Below, piece by piece: positions 9,365 to 21,020 of a stretch of DNA of 26,548 nucleotides. The position numbers and the translations under genes were made by a program. This DNA comes from Cudoniella acicularis. Taxonomy: Eukaryota; Ascomycota; Leotiomycetes; Helotiales; Helotiaceae. Under the pieces are notes generated by a model. It ran no database searches, was not told where the DNA came from, and saw only the letters and a program-made list of their open reading frames with translations. Numbering within the stretch: position 1 is the stretch's first letter; each line of letters starts with the position of its first letter. The stretch spans positions 1 through 26,548 of the forward strand of contig JAAMPI010000758.1 in assembly GCA_013054445.1 (NCBI GenBank), read 5' to 3'.

Positions 9365-10894
9365 TTAGATGCGGTGTTTCTCACTCTCTGTTATTTTGTT
9401 AGCGTTTTTTGACGGAATCGATTTGAAAAGAAACTTACCGAGTCTCGAGTACAACATGTATAACGCCATTTGGTTACACTCTTGAGTACCTGTAATGGTG
9501 ACCAACCGCTCGTTGCTGTTATCTTGAGGCTCATTGATCTTGATTACACTTCCGCTAAGCTGTCTGATCTCGTTGATCTTCGCGCCGCCTTTGCCAATAA
9601 TAGCGCCAACCATGTCATTTGGAATGAAAATTTGCTGAGTCAGTGGTTGACCAGGGACCAGTCCTTGCATTGGTTGAGCTGGAGGTCCAGCATGAGATTG
9701 AGGGCCAACGGGGCCTGCCTGGTGTGGTTGCTGTGGTCCCACACCTCCATAACCAGTAACAGCAGGAGAGCCACCGTAGTGCATTGGAACTGCTGGTTGT
9801 TGCTGAGGTGGTTGACCTTGGGAATATGGGTGACCATAGGATGGACCAGGTGTGTGGTGGCCTCTGTCAGGGCGCCGATGATTATCAGGATGACCATAGT
9901 TTCCACCAGCGGGTTGAGGGACGTAAGGTACAACCTGCATGCCTCCAGGAACAACACCGGCAGGGCCGCCGCTTCGAGAGGCATATGCAGAGGCAGCAGG
10001 TCCGCCGAACCTCTCAGAGAGCTGCTGGAATAGAGTGCTTCCCACATAATAAGTGGCAATGTGAACGGCATCGGCTACACCAAGGACCACAAGTGAACGC
10101 TCAGTTGAGAGTGGGAGACAGGAGTCGGAGGCATTGAGGCGGGCTCCGGAAGCCTCCTGGATTTCCCGGATTCGAACACCGCCCTTGCCAATGATAGAAC
10201 CAATCAAAATGTGAGGGATGAGCAAACGCAAAGGGTAAGTTTTTGACTGAGCATTCGAAGCAACTTCCAGAGGCTCATTGTTGAGTGTGCGAATAATCAA
10301 ACCAAAGGCCTATAATAGATATTAGGAGGCATTCTTATCTAGGGATAAATCACATACTTTTGCTGCAGCATCGACAACACCGCTCACAGTCAGGATTCTC
10401 TCCACTGCACCCTTTTGGTAATCACTGACAGTGCACTTGGCACCAGACATCTTCCTAATGAGGGAAACATTTTCACCACCCTTACCAATGACAGTGGCGG
10501 CTTCAGCACTGGTGATCACAGCTCGAATATGAATCCAGGCACTCTCGTCATGCGGAAGTGTAGATCCAGCCGAGTTGAGATCTCGGTTTGAGGTCACAGT
10601 AGTCTCAATGGATTGTGGGACTGCATCTGGTACCAGAGTATCGCCCTGTTCATCCTTAACCTCAGCTTTAGTGCCATTGGTTGCCTCCTTGGTTTCTTTA
10701 GGTGACGAGCTGACGACAGGCAACTCAAGACTCTCTCCCACTGGCTTCTCCTCCTCATGTTCTTCGCCCTTGACAACTTTATCGAGTGCTGGTCTCTTTG
10801 CTTCGGGTTGGTCATTAGGTGCAGATGGAGATGATGGGTCTTCGAGGGGTCGTTTTGTCGACTGGGTCGGCGCTGCTGTTGGTGAGGCAGACAT
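9365..10894 (-). CDS. rnc1: Three-KH-domain RNA-binding protein (Rnc1 / PBP2-HEK2 type), three exons
   Basis: Exons complement(10358..10894), (9439..10309) and (9365..9387) give 476 residues. Introns are 48 nt (GTATGT, CTAAT branch, TATAG) and 51 nt (GTAAGT, CTAAC branch, ACAG). Three KH folds each carry the RNA-binding GxxG loop: KH1 at about 120-190 (VIGKGGENVSLIRKMSGAKC), KH2 at about 200-270 (IIGKGGVRIREIQEASGARL), and KH3 at the C-terminus (IIGKGGAKINEIRQLSGSVI). KH2 and KH3 are separated by a Gly/Pro/Gln/His-rich linker of roughly 125 residues. The N-terminus is Pro/Ser/Glu-rich and disordered. The architecture equals that of S. pombe Rnc1 and yeast Pbp2/Hek2, poly(C)-binding-type proteins that control mRNA stability or localisation. 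The second intron is a multiple of three without a stop, so retention would insert 17 codons near the end of KH3; the spliced tail LESEKHRI is the more usual form. Confidence 0.93.
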
Positions 10895-11940
10895 GATGCT
10901 TGCTATGGGTTAATCTGTTCACTTAAGATGGAGAGCAGTCGGGAAGGAGGTCGGAAACAATATATGGATTGATCGTTATGTACACCGGGGGTCTTCGAAA
11001 GAAAACGTGCTGGTGTTGGTGATCGGAAAGGAGTGAGCGGGTGCTTTGACTTGAACGAACGGGGAGTGTTGAGGAGAGAATGGAGTCGTAGAGAGGGGGA
11101 GTGCGGGGAGTGCTGCGAAGATAGAAGACAGGTCTTGAGAAAAGATCTGCGGGCTTGTGTAGGAGGGAGGTTGAGGGCGAAAGTGAGGGTGATGATGACG
11201 CGAACTGGTTGATTGATTGAAATTCCTCTGCGAGAAAAGCAGCAGTGTATGAGAGACCGATCCTCAAACCTTTAGGCCCTTCAACGGCCAGATGCACCGC
11301 TGTCTCTTGTTGCGCCCGTCCTGCTTTGCTGTTTGCTTGCTGTGTTTCTGTTTTGTTTCGGGAAGGGGACAATAGTGGAAACGGAGAGGAAGATCCTGTC
11401 AAGTTGCTGCGACCCGAGTGGAGAGCTGCGATGCGGATGGCCGTAACTTAGAGAGAGGGGGGGTTCGGAAGGGAAAGATGGAAATGGGAGGTTGACTGGT
11501 GGTAGCAGCTGATGGTGAGATTGGTCGATTGATTGATTTTGCGGTGTGGTGTGGTGTTGTATGTTGATGTGTAGCACTGACGTTGCAGGCGATTTTGGTG
11601 AAAGAATCGAAGGGAGTGCTGGGTATACCTAGGCAATACTGTATACCGTAATAAGCTTCCAGCAAGCGAGAAGCGGCCACTTTAAAGCTTGGCAAGCCTG
11701 GCCTCAGAAAACACGCTAGCACGAGTCGCGTCTCTGGGGAAGAGCTAAAGCGAAGCCGTCAAGAGGCCCAGCGTAATTATTTCATCGACATCGACGCGTG
11801 CGACTCGTTAGCAGCGACGGGGCACCGAGGCGACTCTTGTGCTCGCATGGGCGCGTTGTGAGCTGTTTCGTTCCTGCAAGTGCATCGACAAAAAACAAGG
11901 GATAATTCATCTCATCCTTCATTGCCTTGTCGCGTCAAAA
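10895..11940. other. Divergent promoter region of the KH and coiled-coil genes
   Basis: About 1 kb between two divergent starts. The KH-gene side (10900-11600) is strongly strand-biased (GA-rich on +, CT-rich on -), typical of a long fungal 5' leader. A 7-bp inverted repeat GGTATAC...GTATACC lies at 11622-11647. Several long open frames here are composition artefacts of the CT-rich leader and are not called. Confidence 0.6.
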
Positions 11941-12998
11941 ATGGAGCATCCTCAACCCAAATCGCGAGCAACAGCGCCCTATGCTGCACGTCTGGACCAC
12001 ACACTGAGAGCATTGCAGGACAGGGTCAAGCAACAGGAGGCAATCTTGGAAGAGGTGATCTTAAAAGTCTGGGAGATTGGGGTATTTTCGAAAACTAATG
12101 TTTGGAGTAGTTGCGAGCCTCAACCACGTCCTTTGAGACCGAGCCTTCCGCTGATCCACGGTCACATCTCTTGCAATTGCGGGCGCTCAAAGCTGCCTAT
12201 GAGACCCTGACACCCCAACAGCCGTGGCTACCATCCCCAGAATCCCCTCTCCCTGCTCTTCTGGCAATTCGTGGCACGCATGTTTGTATAAAAGACACCC
12301 AGAAATGTATAGCACAATCGGAGGATGACCTCAAAGAAGCTCAGAAACGACTCGAGAAGGAGCAAGCTTTTCTGGCTGATGCTAAGCTCATTCAAAGTGA
12401 CTTGGAACTTCGAATCTCATCTCTTCAAGGGGAGATGGACGAGCGGATACAAAAGTCAGCGAGCCAGGCCTCTAAGGACATGTTACGAGAGATGGAAAAG
12501 AAGAAAACATATTACGACCGCCAGACGGGGAATTTAGTCAAGGCTTTCAACAGATTCATCGATGATCATTTAGCCCCTATGCTTGCTGCCGAAGAGCTTG
12601 GGGGGCCTATTGTGGGTGAAATGCTGGATGTCAATGAAGTTGTTCTTGAAGCTGGATTCAGTGCTCAAGGGAAGGCAAAGAAAGCCAAGGCCAACCCGGA
12701 TGAGGATAGACGGCAGCGCCGTATCGACGAAATATGGGGGCCACGACCGCTTGAAGATGATGCCAAGAAGGAACCATGGGATGAGAAACGAGCTGCTGCA
12801 GCGGAGATGCGCGAATTAACAGAGCTATTGCTTAACAGCCTAGTTGAGGCTGGCGGTATTGGTCCAGGCGCCTACATTGAACTCACTCGTGAATCTGCGG
12901 CTGCCAGGTTCCTTGTGAGATCGAAAGTTGCTCAATTACATCCGAGGGATGCAAGGAGAATTCGGCTGGTGGATTTTGGGGGTCAATTCGACGAGTGA
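11941..12998 (+). CDS. Conserved fungal coiled-coil protein, possibly CENP-K/Sim4-like, two exons
   Basis: Exons 11941..12054 and 12111..12998 give 333 residues. The 56-nt intron has donor GTGATC, a CTAAT branch and a TAG acceptor, and it joins AILEE to LRASTTSF in phase. The start is the first ATG after an AAAA context. Residues 15-40 and about 105-175 are charged heptad-like helices (DDLKEAQKRLEKEQAFL, LELRISSLQGEMDERI) separated by a Pro-rich block, PWLPSPESPLPALLAIRGTH. A middle segment reads AFNRFIDDHLAPMLAAEELG, and the C-terminus AAARFLVRSKVAQLHPRDAR looks conserved. Size and layout resemble fungal inner-kinetochore CENP-K/Sim4 relatives, but that is recollection of the style and not a confirmed match. 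No enzymatic motif is seen. Confidence 0.8.
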
Positions 12999-13513
12999 GA
13001 TACCCAACCCCTTTCGGACTATCTGCTTCATTCATGCACGATAACTGTTATCCCGACATATGAACCGCCTTACATCTGAACCACTGCACTAGAATCCTTC
13101 TTGGCTGTGGGTAACATGTGACCATCACTCAAATCAGGGAAGTATTCGGCGAAAGTTTTGGATTGAAACCAAAGTGGCCAAAGCAAGTCTCAGACGACCT
13201 GTTCTGCTTCCATCAAAAATGAGGGCTATGAGATGCCCGCATCCAATTACTTGGTGATTAATAATCCTCCTTGATCACTTCGCTGTTCCGAAGATAGCCG
13301 GCTTTGAAGCCGAGCGGCCTCTGGCTCCCACTCTTGGAATCCATTCCGAATAGCCGCAATGGTACATGAGTATTATAATTACCTGAGCTTTACATTTAAT
13401 ACTGTTCGTCTCAATCATTCTCTGCCTCTCGTTTTTCCATCATAACCTTCAATATTAATACTTAGGACCCTGACAAAACTTTCTTCTTGGACTAAGAACG
13501 TTAAAACACAACA
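12999..13513. other. Intergenic region, amidase promoter
   Basis: About 515 bases between two plus-strand genes. It turns AT-rich near 13360-13500, just before the amidase ATG. No coding frame, RNA or repeat seen. Confidence 0.6.
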
Positions 13514-15114
13514 ATGACGGAACCTTATCGTCTAACCGGAAGCCAAGCCCTTGCTTTGATGCAAAAGGGGGATCTCACTGTGGAGGACTATGCCAAATCA
13601 CTTCTCGTGCGGATCAAGGAGCGGGATCATGTGGTTAAAGCCTGGGCATACCTCGATCCCGGTTTCGTGCTCACGCAGGCAAGAAATCTAGACAAAATCC
13701 CTCCTTAAGAGAGAGGGCCTTTACATGGCATTGCGGTTGGTGTTAAGGATGTCATTCTCACTAAAGGTAAACTTTTAAATTTCCCCTGTCTTAGCCACAA
13801 TACTCATAATGTAAAACGGCAGACATGCCAACCTGCCACAACTCGTCTATTTATAAGGGCAAGGGCGAGGGTCCAAGTCTTATTGACGCTGCCCCGATCA
13901 TTACCCTCCGAGCAGCTGGTGCGCTTATATTTGGAAAAACTACAACTACCGAGTTTGCCTCTGTGTCAGACGGAGGTCCATCAACAAACCCACATGATTC
14001 GACTCGGACCCCAGGAGGATCGTCTTCAGGATCTGGTGCTGCTGTTGGCGACTTTCAAGTAAGTTGTATCTTGTTGGACTAGCCGCAGATCCTCATCCAA
14101 ACAGGTACCAATTGGATTGGGAACCCAGACTGGCGGCAGCACAATCAGACCAGGCTCATTTAACTCGATATATGCTCTCAAGGTACACGTCATTCATTAA
14201 AAATGTAATCATCTCACTAACAAGAACCACAGCCAACTTGGGGTGCGATCTCGCGCGAGGGACTAGCACAATACTCCATAACCTGTGATACTTTGGGCCT
14301 CTATGCTCGGTCAGTTGAGGATTTTGAGCTTCTCGCAAAGGTTTTCCAACTCGCAGACGATGAACCTGTACCAGTTGCCCCATTTTCTATCAGAGGCTCC
14401 AAGATTGCATTTTGCAAGACGCATGTTTGGCCAAAAGCTGGGCCAGGAACGAAAGTTGCTTGGCAGAAAGCACAAGAACTGCTGAAAAGCCAAGGGGCTA
14501 TTGTCGAGGAGATTGACTTGCTAGCTGATTTTGAGAAAATCCAACAGTGGCATTCGAATGTCCTGGCAGGCGAAGGTCGTACATCGTTTCTTGGAAGTGA
14601 GTAGCTCCTTATAGGTACGAATCTGGTGGGATTCAGCTGACGAGGATCGATAGATTACTTGTTAGCAAAGGATAAGCTTCATAAAAATCTCTGGGATCAC
14701 GTCGAGAATTCGACGAAGCTGAGTCGCAAAGAGCAGCTGGAAAGTTATGATGGATGCGCAAGACTTCGTCCCGTGTGGGACGAGATTGCGGGCAAATACG
14801 ATGCAGTTTTCACGCCCAGCGTTGTTGATGAAGCGCCTGTCGGAATTGGGAACACCGGTGATGCAGTAAGTAAAATCATCCTCTTCAAAAGAGTAGACTG
14901 CAGCTGACGTTAACCACTCTAGTCATTCTGCTCGATGTGGACAATTCTTCAAGTTCCTTGCCTCAACATTCCGGGTTTTGCTAGTGAGAGCGGACTGCCT
15001 GTTGGCCTGACACTGGTAGGACCGCGGTATCATGACTTGCATGTTCTGTATGCGGGGAAGACGATTGGAGGATTGTTCGAGGCAGAGGGAGGCTTCCAAT
15101 CGAAACTTTTCTAG
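13514..15114 (+). pseudogene. Amidase-signature enzyme with one in-frame stop, six exons
   Basis: Exons 13514..13766, 13823..14058, 14105..14182, 14233..14596, 14654..14865 and 14923..15114 are joined by introns of 46-57 nt with good GT-AG signals, mostly with CTGAC-type branches; together 444 codons. Amidase-signature enzymes hydrolyse amides with a Ser-cisSer-Lys triad. All three are visible: Lys in GIAVGVKDVI (about codon 78), cis-Ser in GGSSSGSGAAV (about 152) and the nucleophile in GTQTGGSTIRPGSF (about 175). The C-terminus (GFASESGLPVGLTLVGPRYH) is also typical. The one defect is TAA at 13706-13708, codon 65, between IPP and ERGPLHG, a place where relatives carry a charged or polar residue. 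A change from CAA, GAA or AAA would explain it. A weak 48-nt alternative intron (13659-13706, GTTTCG...TTAAG) would remove the stop in frame at the cost of 16 residues. The fact that every other exon is intact argues for a very recent lesion, a base error, or that rescue. Confidence 0.82.
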
Positions 15115-16198
15115 ATGTCATATGGCATAGATTGTTTGTCAGAATTTGCTTGTCCAATTGCAGATCAGGTGGAGAAAGTACGCTGTGACAATGGGAGTCA
15201 TGGGCATACTCTAACATTTTCAGGTCATGACCACTTCCAAATTTCGCTAATCACGTAACAAAAAGGGGGAGGCGGCTAGGCGGCTCCTCCGCTATTAACA
15301 GTGCAAGAAAACCTAGGGCTACAAGCAAATAACTCTCGCAGTGAAAGGAATTGTACAGCGACTTCGGCAGCGATCTGCTAAGTGTTGATTGCATTGATGT
15401 TAAACATGGAACGAGATAAGATCTTACCTGGCTCATGGTCACAAAAAGCAGCAAACTGGCTGGCGACTTGTATGGGTTTAAGCTCGTGAATTATACATAG
15501 ATTCAGAGGTATTTGGAAAGTCATTAGTATTATTGTTCTTATGTATACTCTGAGGATATACTGCAATATCGAAAAATCCAAGACTGTTTAAAAAGGTCTC
15601 ACAGTGGGTGAGTATCTCCCTTGGTACGTAGGGCTTTTTTCATCGGGACTCGCAAATAAAGCGGCAGGAAGATTCTTGATTGGCCGCCACAAAGCCGACA
15701 CATGCCCAGTCAGACACCAGAATTGCGGTTAGCCACGGCCCTCGATAAGTGACAGGACAGGAAGGAATAAGAACAAAATATGACTACCAACGATACGCTC
15801 CGCAGCTCATTCAACAATTGCCCGATCTTTGCAGTGGCTGGCTAGCCCGAGCCCTCCCATTTCTTCTTCTCCTAGCCTCGTTTCTCTCAACCAGTCTCCA
15901 TCTGCGCTCTCTGCACTCTCTCCTGCCCCGCGTTGTGCGACACTTGACCGCTTTCTCTCCTCGTCAGCCGTAGCCCTGGGAGGCGCCCTTGACTTGACAA
16001 ACACTTGGTCCATCATCTCCACAAATAGCGGCTCGTTGCATGACCGTAAGTACATCATAAGTACAGGTCCGACCTCTTCTACTCATTCAGTCACTTTACT
16101 TTCCCATCTCACAATTCTCCCCGTTCCGCATTTCCCATTTCCCATTTCCCAATCCCCGTCTGCCTCCCCCTTCTCACGACTCTTCCCACCTCACAAGT
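15115..16198. other. Intergenic region and ARO8 promoter/leader
   Basis: About 1.1 kb between the amidase stop and the ARO8 start. The final 350 bases are CT-rich (15840-16195), a usual fungal 5' leader; a CCAAT-type GATTGG lies near 15677. Open frames on both strands here lack protein character. No RNA gene or repeat seen. Confidence 0.55.
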
Positions 16199-17971
16199 AT
16201 GGCCCCTCCCACTGCAATTGACATCGAGGGTGTCACCGACACCGAGGCCATTGTCCTCCCTGATCCCCTCACGCTGAACGGTGTATCAGCCAGACGTGCC
16301 AAGGCAGGGAAGCTGGTCGCTGGCACTGCAGCATTTACAAGCAGTGACTTTTTCAAAGGTTCATCAGTCAGTGACTCCCCACCCCTCAAGTAAAAAGCAA
16401 TTTCTGACTTTTCAGAACACTTGGAAACCCAAGGCGAAAAGATGGGATCGTACGTCAGTCACACAACCCCACTTTTGCAAGAATACTGACCGGCATTATC
16501 CAGACTACCTCAGTGTGGAGAGCAGGTCCCGGCAGCCCTCCAGTTTGAAGGGTGCCGCAAAGTTCCTGAATAATCCTGGTCTCATATCGCTTGGTGGCGG
16601 TTTGCCATGCGCCGAATACTTTCCTATTGAAGAGTTGACCGTCAAGGTTCCCTCACCGCCTCACTTCTCTGAACAGGAAACCAAGGAATCAGGAACTGTT
16701 CTCAAGGCGGGAAAGTATGATGTATCGGGAGGGCACAGTGCATACGACCTGTCCATCGCGCTCAATTATGGCTTGGGGACTGGCTCCGCGCAGATGATTC
16801 GCTTTGTGACTGAGCACACTGAGATAGTCTGCAACCCTCCGTACGGAGACTGGCAGTGTGCTTTGACTGTGGGCAGTACGCATGCATTGGACCAGACCTT
16901 TCGCATCTTCTGTGAGAGGGGAGATTACGTCCTATCTGAGGAGTACACGTTCGCATCGGCGGTCGAGACTGCTCTTCCATTGGGTATCAAATTCGTTGGT
17001 ATTAAGATGGATGCTGAAGGTCTCCTTGCTGAAGACATGGACGAGCTCTTGACCAATTGGGATGCACAGGCAAGAGGATCTCGAAAACCTCGTGTCCTAT
17101 ATACGGTTCCATCCGGCCAGAACCCTACAGGTGCAACCCAATCAAAATCCCGAAGACACGCCATTTACAAAGTAGCACAAAAACACGACATCTATATCCT
17201 CGAAGATGAGCCCTACTACTTCCTCCAAATGCAACCCTACACTGGCCCGAACGCTCCTCCGGTCCCCCCTCCCGCCTCGAATGATGAATTCCTCAAAGCC
17301 CTCATCCCTACCTATCTCAGCATGGACACTGATGGCCGTGTCTTGCGTATGGATTCCTTTTCCAAAGTCATTGCTCCCGGTACACGAGTCGGCTGGATCA
17401 CGGCCTCAGAGCAAATCATAGAGCGATATGTCCGACACAATGAGTGCTCAGTTCAAAACCCGAGCGGGATCTCACAGCTAGTCTTGTACAAGCTGTTGGA
17501 CGAAAGCTGGGGACATGGCGGATATCTGCAGTGGCTGATCAACCTTCGATTGGAGTACACCAAAAGACGAGATGTGCTCTTGACAGCTTGCGAGAAATAC
17601 TTGCCTAAGGAAATCGTAAGCTGGGACCCGCCGGCCGCAGGCATGTTTGTAAGTTTCTCATTCCCCTAGCTTTTCCCAACCCCCTTTTCATCTCGCCTAA
17701 TGCAAAACAGCTCTGGCTCAAAATCAACTGGACTCTTCACCCCGCCAGCAGCAGCAAATCCATCACCGCTATCGAAGAAGAGATCTTCCTCGCCGCTATT
17801 GCCCAAGGTGTCCTCGTCAGCCGCGGCAGCTGGTTCTCTGCTGACCGCTCAGACTTCACGCCCACCGACATGTTCTTCCGCGCTACCTTTGCGGCGGCCA
17901 CTGGGGAGAAGATGGCCGAGGCAATTGAGAGGTTTGGCGTCGCTGTTCGGGAGTGCTTTGGCTTAGAGTAA
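16199..17971 (+). CDS. ARO8: Aromatic amino acid aminotransferase (ARO8 type), four exons
   Basis: Exons 16199..16366, 16416..16449, 16504..17648 and 17711..17971 give 535 residues. Introns are 49, 54 and 62 nt, with CTGAC, CTGAC and CTAAT branch sites. The enzyme is a fold-type I, PLP-dependent transaminase that moves the amino group between aromatic amino acids (or 2-aminoadipate) and 2-oxo acids. Landmarks: KPKAKRWDHYLSVESRSRQP and ISLGGGLPCAEYFPIEEL near the N-terminus; DWQCALTVGSTHALDQTFRI (cofactor phosphate region); VPSGQNPTGAT (substrate-binding Asn); ILEDEPYYFLQ (ring-stacking region); and the PLP lysine K355 in DSFSKVIAPGTRVGW. The C-terminal exon holds SRGSWFSADRSD and MFFRATFAAAT. 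Length and order match fungal Aro8. The ATG at 16199 follows ACAAGT and is the first in frame. The gene appears intact. Confidence 0.95.
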
Positions 17972-18800
17972 TTGCCTTATTTTCATCGCGGCTTTTGGAC
18001 GGTAGACTTACGGCGCTTCGGTTACGAAATAATAAAAGCTGGGCATCTATTTCAACTGCGGAAAGAGAGTGGCCTTTTGCTTTCTTGGCTTGGAGTTTAA
18101 ATGGGCACACAGAAAGTGACATAAATTGCATAGCGTAGAAAAAATCGAGAAATAGGTAGACCGCTAAATAAATAAATAAATCATTTAAATCATTTCCGAG
18201 ACTACATAAATGTTTCTTGATTTTCGAGTGTTTTGTGCGAGTTCGCTCTTCTGCACGCATTACGGTCGAGGAAGTAGAGACCATCTTTTGTATTACCCTA
18301 AATTGCCAAAAGGTGCTCTCCAAGCAAGTTAGAGAGCGGTTCAGAGGCGCGCTCTCCTTCTATGCTTTGAGGAATTGTCTCGATACAGCATGTAAAGTGC
18401 TGCCGAGGTTAAATAAGAGAGAAATCATGAAGCTTTGGTAGAAGGCATGCTGTAAAATTAGCAAAGCCCATTACAAAGTTCTCGAATGCATTAGACTATA
18501 GTAGCTGAACTGAAAAGCTACCCGGCCCCTGGCTCGTTTTATATAGAAAAGTTTAATGTTCCATGCTCACCCCTAGTTACTATGAATTCAAAGTGCGAAT
18601 ACGAAACGCTATTGCCTCTAGCCTTACTAAACCACTTCTTGCACAATGAACATCATGGCTAGGCTGCAAAATGTGTGCTTTTACGACATCTGCAGTTTAG
18701 CAGGTGACTGGTAAATGCATTGGTATTCGTGTTTAAATCTCAAATATTCCTTAACGCCGTGAAAACTATCAGAATCCTCAACCCACCAAAACAGCTAGCT
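17972..18800. other. Intergenic region between converging genes
   Basis: About 830 AT-rich bases between the 3' ends of ARO8 and the P450 gene. It contains a short (AAAT)n run at about 18163-18182. No coding frame, RNA gene or long repeat seen. Confidence 0.6.
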
Positions 18801-20519
18801 TCATTTCCCAGCCTTCTGCGCCTCGAAAAGTGCCACCTTAACTCCCTGTCCAGGCTGCAGCACAATTTCTGCCTTCAAGCACGGATCTCCACCATCAATA
18901 TCAAACATGTGATTATGGATCCTCTCAAATCTCTGCAGTAACCTCACAATTGTATATCCCACCTCCGTCAGCGCAAACTGCTGGCCGATGCAGATTCTAG
19001 GGCCGCCGTTAAACGGAATATAATGCCAGGGGCGAGGCTGCCATGTCTCCCATCTTTCAGGGAAGAATTTGTCGGCGTCGGGGGTGAGGTCTGGGCGACG
19101 TTGCATCACGAGTGTGGAGTAGCCGATTGGTGTGTCTTTGAGAATTCCTATGGGTGACAAACCGTCGGGACCACCTCCGCGAGGAAGTGTGGTATCTTTT
19201 AGGGCGAGGCGAACGTTGAAGGGGATGACGGGGTACACGCGGAGAGTTTCGTTGATGACGTTCTATAGACATTTTTTCTCAGTGGGGGTTTCAATAATTC
19301 ATGTGAGGACGGGGTCTTACCTGAAGGTATCTCATGCTCTTCAAATCGCCATAAGTAGGTGCTCTTTCGAGTCCTAATCGGTCGATGATTTCTTTACGCA
19401 GTCTTTGCACTACTTCAGGATGGCGGGCTAACTCATAGAATGTCCATGACAGAGTCGCCGCGGTGGTGTCCCGGCCGGCTAGAAGAACAGCGACCAGTTG
19501 GTCACGGAGAATTTTCCGGTCACGAGTGAAGCCTGCCAAGGCATGAAGGAATGTGTATCCCTCATCGGATTTCGACTTTGTGGCAAGCTCTCCAGGTGAG
19601 AGATTGAGTGCATGGTCGATGAAAGGATTGACAAATTCATCGATTATTTTGATGTTTTTGAAAAATGCTTTGCGTGGGACGAAGCCGTTGAAAGGTCTGT
19701 TCACACGTTAGAATAAGAATAGACAGAATATAATTAACCTACCCAGCTCGAGCAATGTAATTTTGCACACGCTGAGCATCAGCAAAAGCAGCAGCAAAGT
19801 CTTGCTCTGGTAGTTCCAGAGTTCCCACACTCTCTCCGAAAAGAAAATGGGTCGCGGCATCAAGAGTATACCGGAAGAATAAATCGCTAATGTCGAATTC
19901 TTTTCCTTCCCTGCCGTCCCAAGTCCGGCCTGCCTTCGTTATCTCTTTCATGAGAATCTGTACATGCTCCTCGAAAACAGCCAGATCACTAACTCGATCC
20001 TTGATGAACTGTGGCCTGATCAATTGTCGTGAACCATGCCACTGGTCGAGATCTGTAGTGAAGATGCCGTCCCCCAAGAAGTCTTTCCATTCCCTGTGGA
20101 AAGGTTCTCCCTTGCCGTAGGACGTGAATTGTGTAGCGAGAATGGCTTTGATATTCTCTGGGTCAGCCGTGAAGACGAGTCGTCTGCCGCCAGGTTTGGC
20201 TTCACATGTATAGTTCATTCCATTCGGGGTTGAGAACCAACGATGCCATACTTGAAGATTCTGGTCGTGTACCGTGCCATGGATTGCCCGGATGACGAGG
20301 TCCAAGTCTGCGAGTCGGAATTAGCAATCTGTTGTGGAGGTAGGTTGGGATGGGCTTGCCCCATGGAAGCCATGTTCTCGTCCTCCGAGCATGCCCACCC
20401 AGAGCACGAATCTTGAGCTCAGTTCGAAGCCAGTTCACCGCTTTTACCACGATGAAGAGGGCGAGCAAGGTCAGACCCGCGGTCTTAGGGGAGAGGTGTT
20501 GCAGAACACTTTCAATCAT
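18801..20519 (-). CDS. Cytochrome P450, CYP52-type alkane/fatty-acid hydroxylase, four exons
   Basis: Exons complement(20360..20519), (19743..20307), (19321..19696) and (18801..19262) give 520 residues. An N-terminal anchor helix (TAGLTLLALFIVVKAVNWL) points to the ER membrane. P450 marks are all present: I-helix AGRDTTAATLSW, ExxR in NVINETLRVYP, FFPERWETW, and the heme loop FNGGPRICIGQQFA with Cys458. GRDTTAATLSW together with the N-terminal GGHARRTRTWLPW fits CYP52, whose members terminally hydroxylate n-alkanes and fatty acids. Intron 1 (20359-20308, 52 nt) appears to use a GC donor (GG|GCAAGC) with a CTAAT branch and CGCAG acceptor; introns 2 and 3 (46 and 58 nt) are GT-AG. The ATG at 20519 (ACAATGA) was chosen; an upstream TTG frame extension is ignored. 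A CCGAGG motif lies about 500 bases upstream. Confidence 0.94.
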
Positions 20520-21020
20520 TGTTGCGAGAATGGTATTTAGGTTGCTCAAGGCCTACTAAAAGCCTAAAGAGGGCAAAGGGGCAGAAGCCTGACGTCCAGC
20601 CTCGATGACGTCCAGCATGGTGATGATTCTGATGCTGAGTATTTGTACACAGGGTCGGGGCAAAATTGGGCCATGTCGCACCTTGGAAGCTCGGTGCCGG
20701 CTTGAAGCCGAAGTACTGTACTCGCACTTGTACTGAAAGGGAAAAAATATGGCGAACTTAGCCCGTTCATTGGGCAATTGCAAGCGGCTTCTCGTTCCCG
20801 TCGTTTTTGTATAGGACGATGCGTGATCATGCTCCATCTAAAGGTCCCAAACCCCGCAACAACAGCATTTCCTCCCCGGAGCGACATCCATATGAGGACT
20901 ACTTCGGACCGCCCTTCAGCCATCCGATGCACCGCACACTACCACCCAAGGACGATGGTCTCACCTCATCGGATTTTGAGCTCTGTATGGGTCTCTGTCT
21001 CTGCTCTTCGAGAGCAGACG

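Noticed and set aside
9470..10137. Plus-strand frames of 117-187 codons opposite the KH gene
   Set aside because: They are antisense shadows of a gene with three clear KH domains on the other strand.
10923..11722. Several overlapping minus-strand frames rich in Ser, Pro and His upstream of the KH gene
   Set aside because: These are composition artefacts of a CT-rich leader; they overlap each other in different frames without protein motifs.
15251..15581. Minus-strand frames that could be joined by a GTAAGA donor into a small gene
   Set aside because: Joined products show no recognisable domain, start context or codon pattern.
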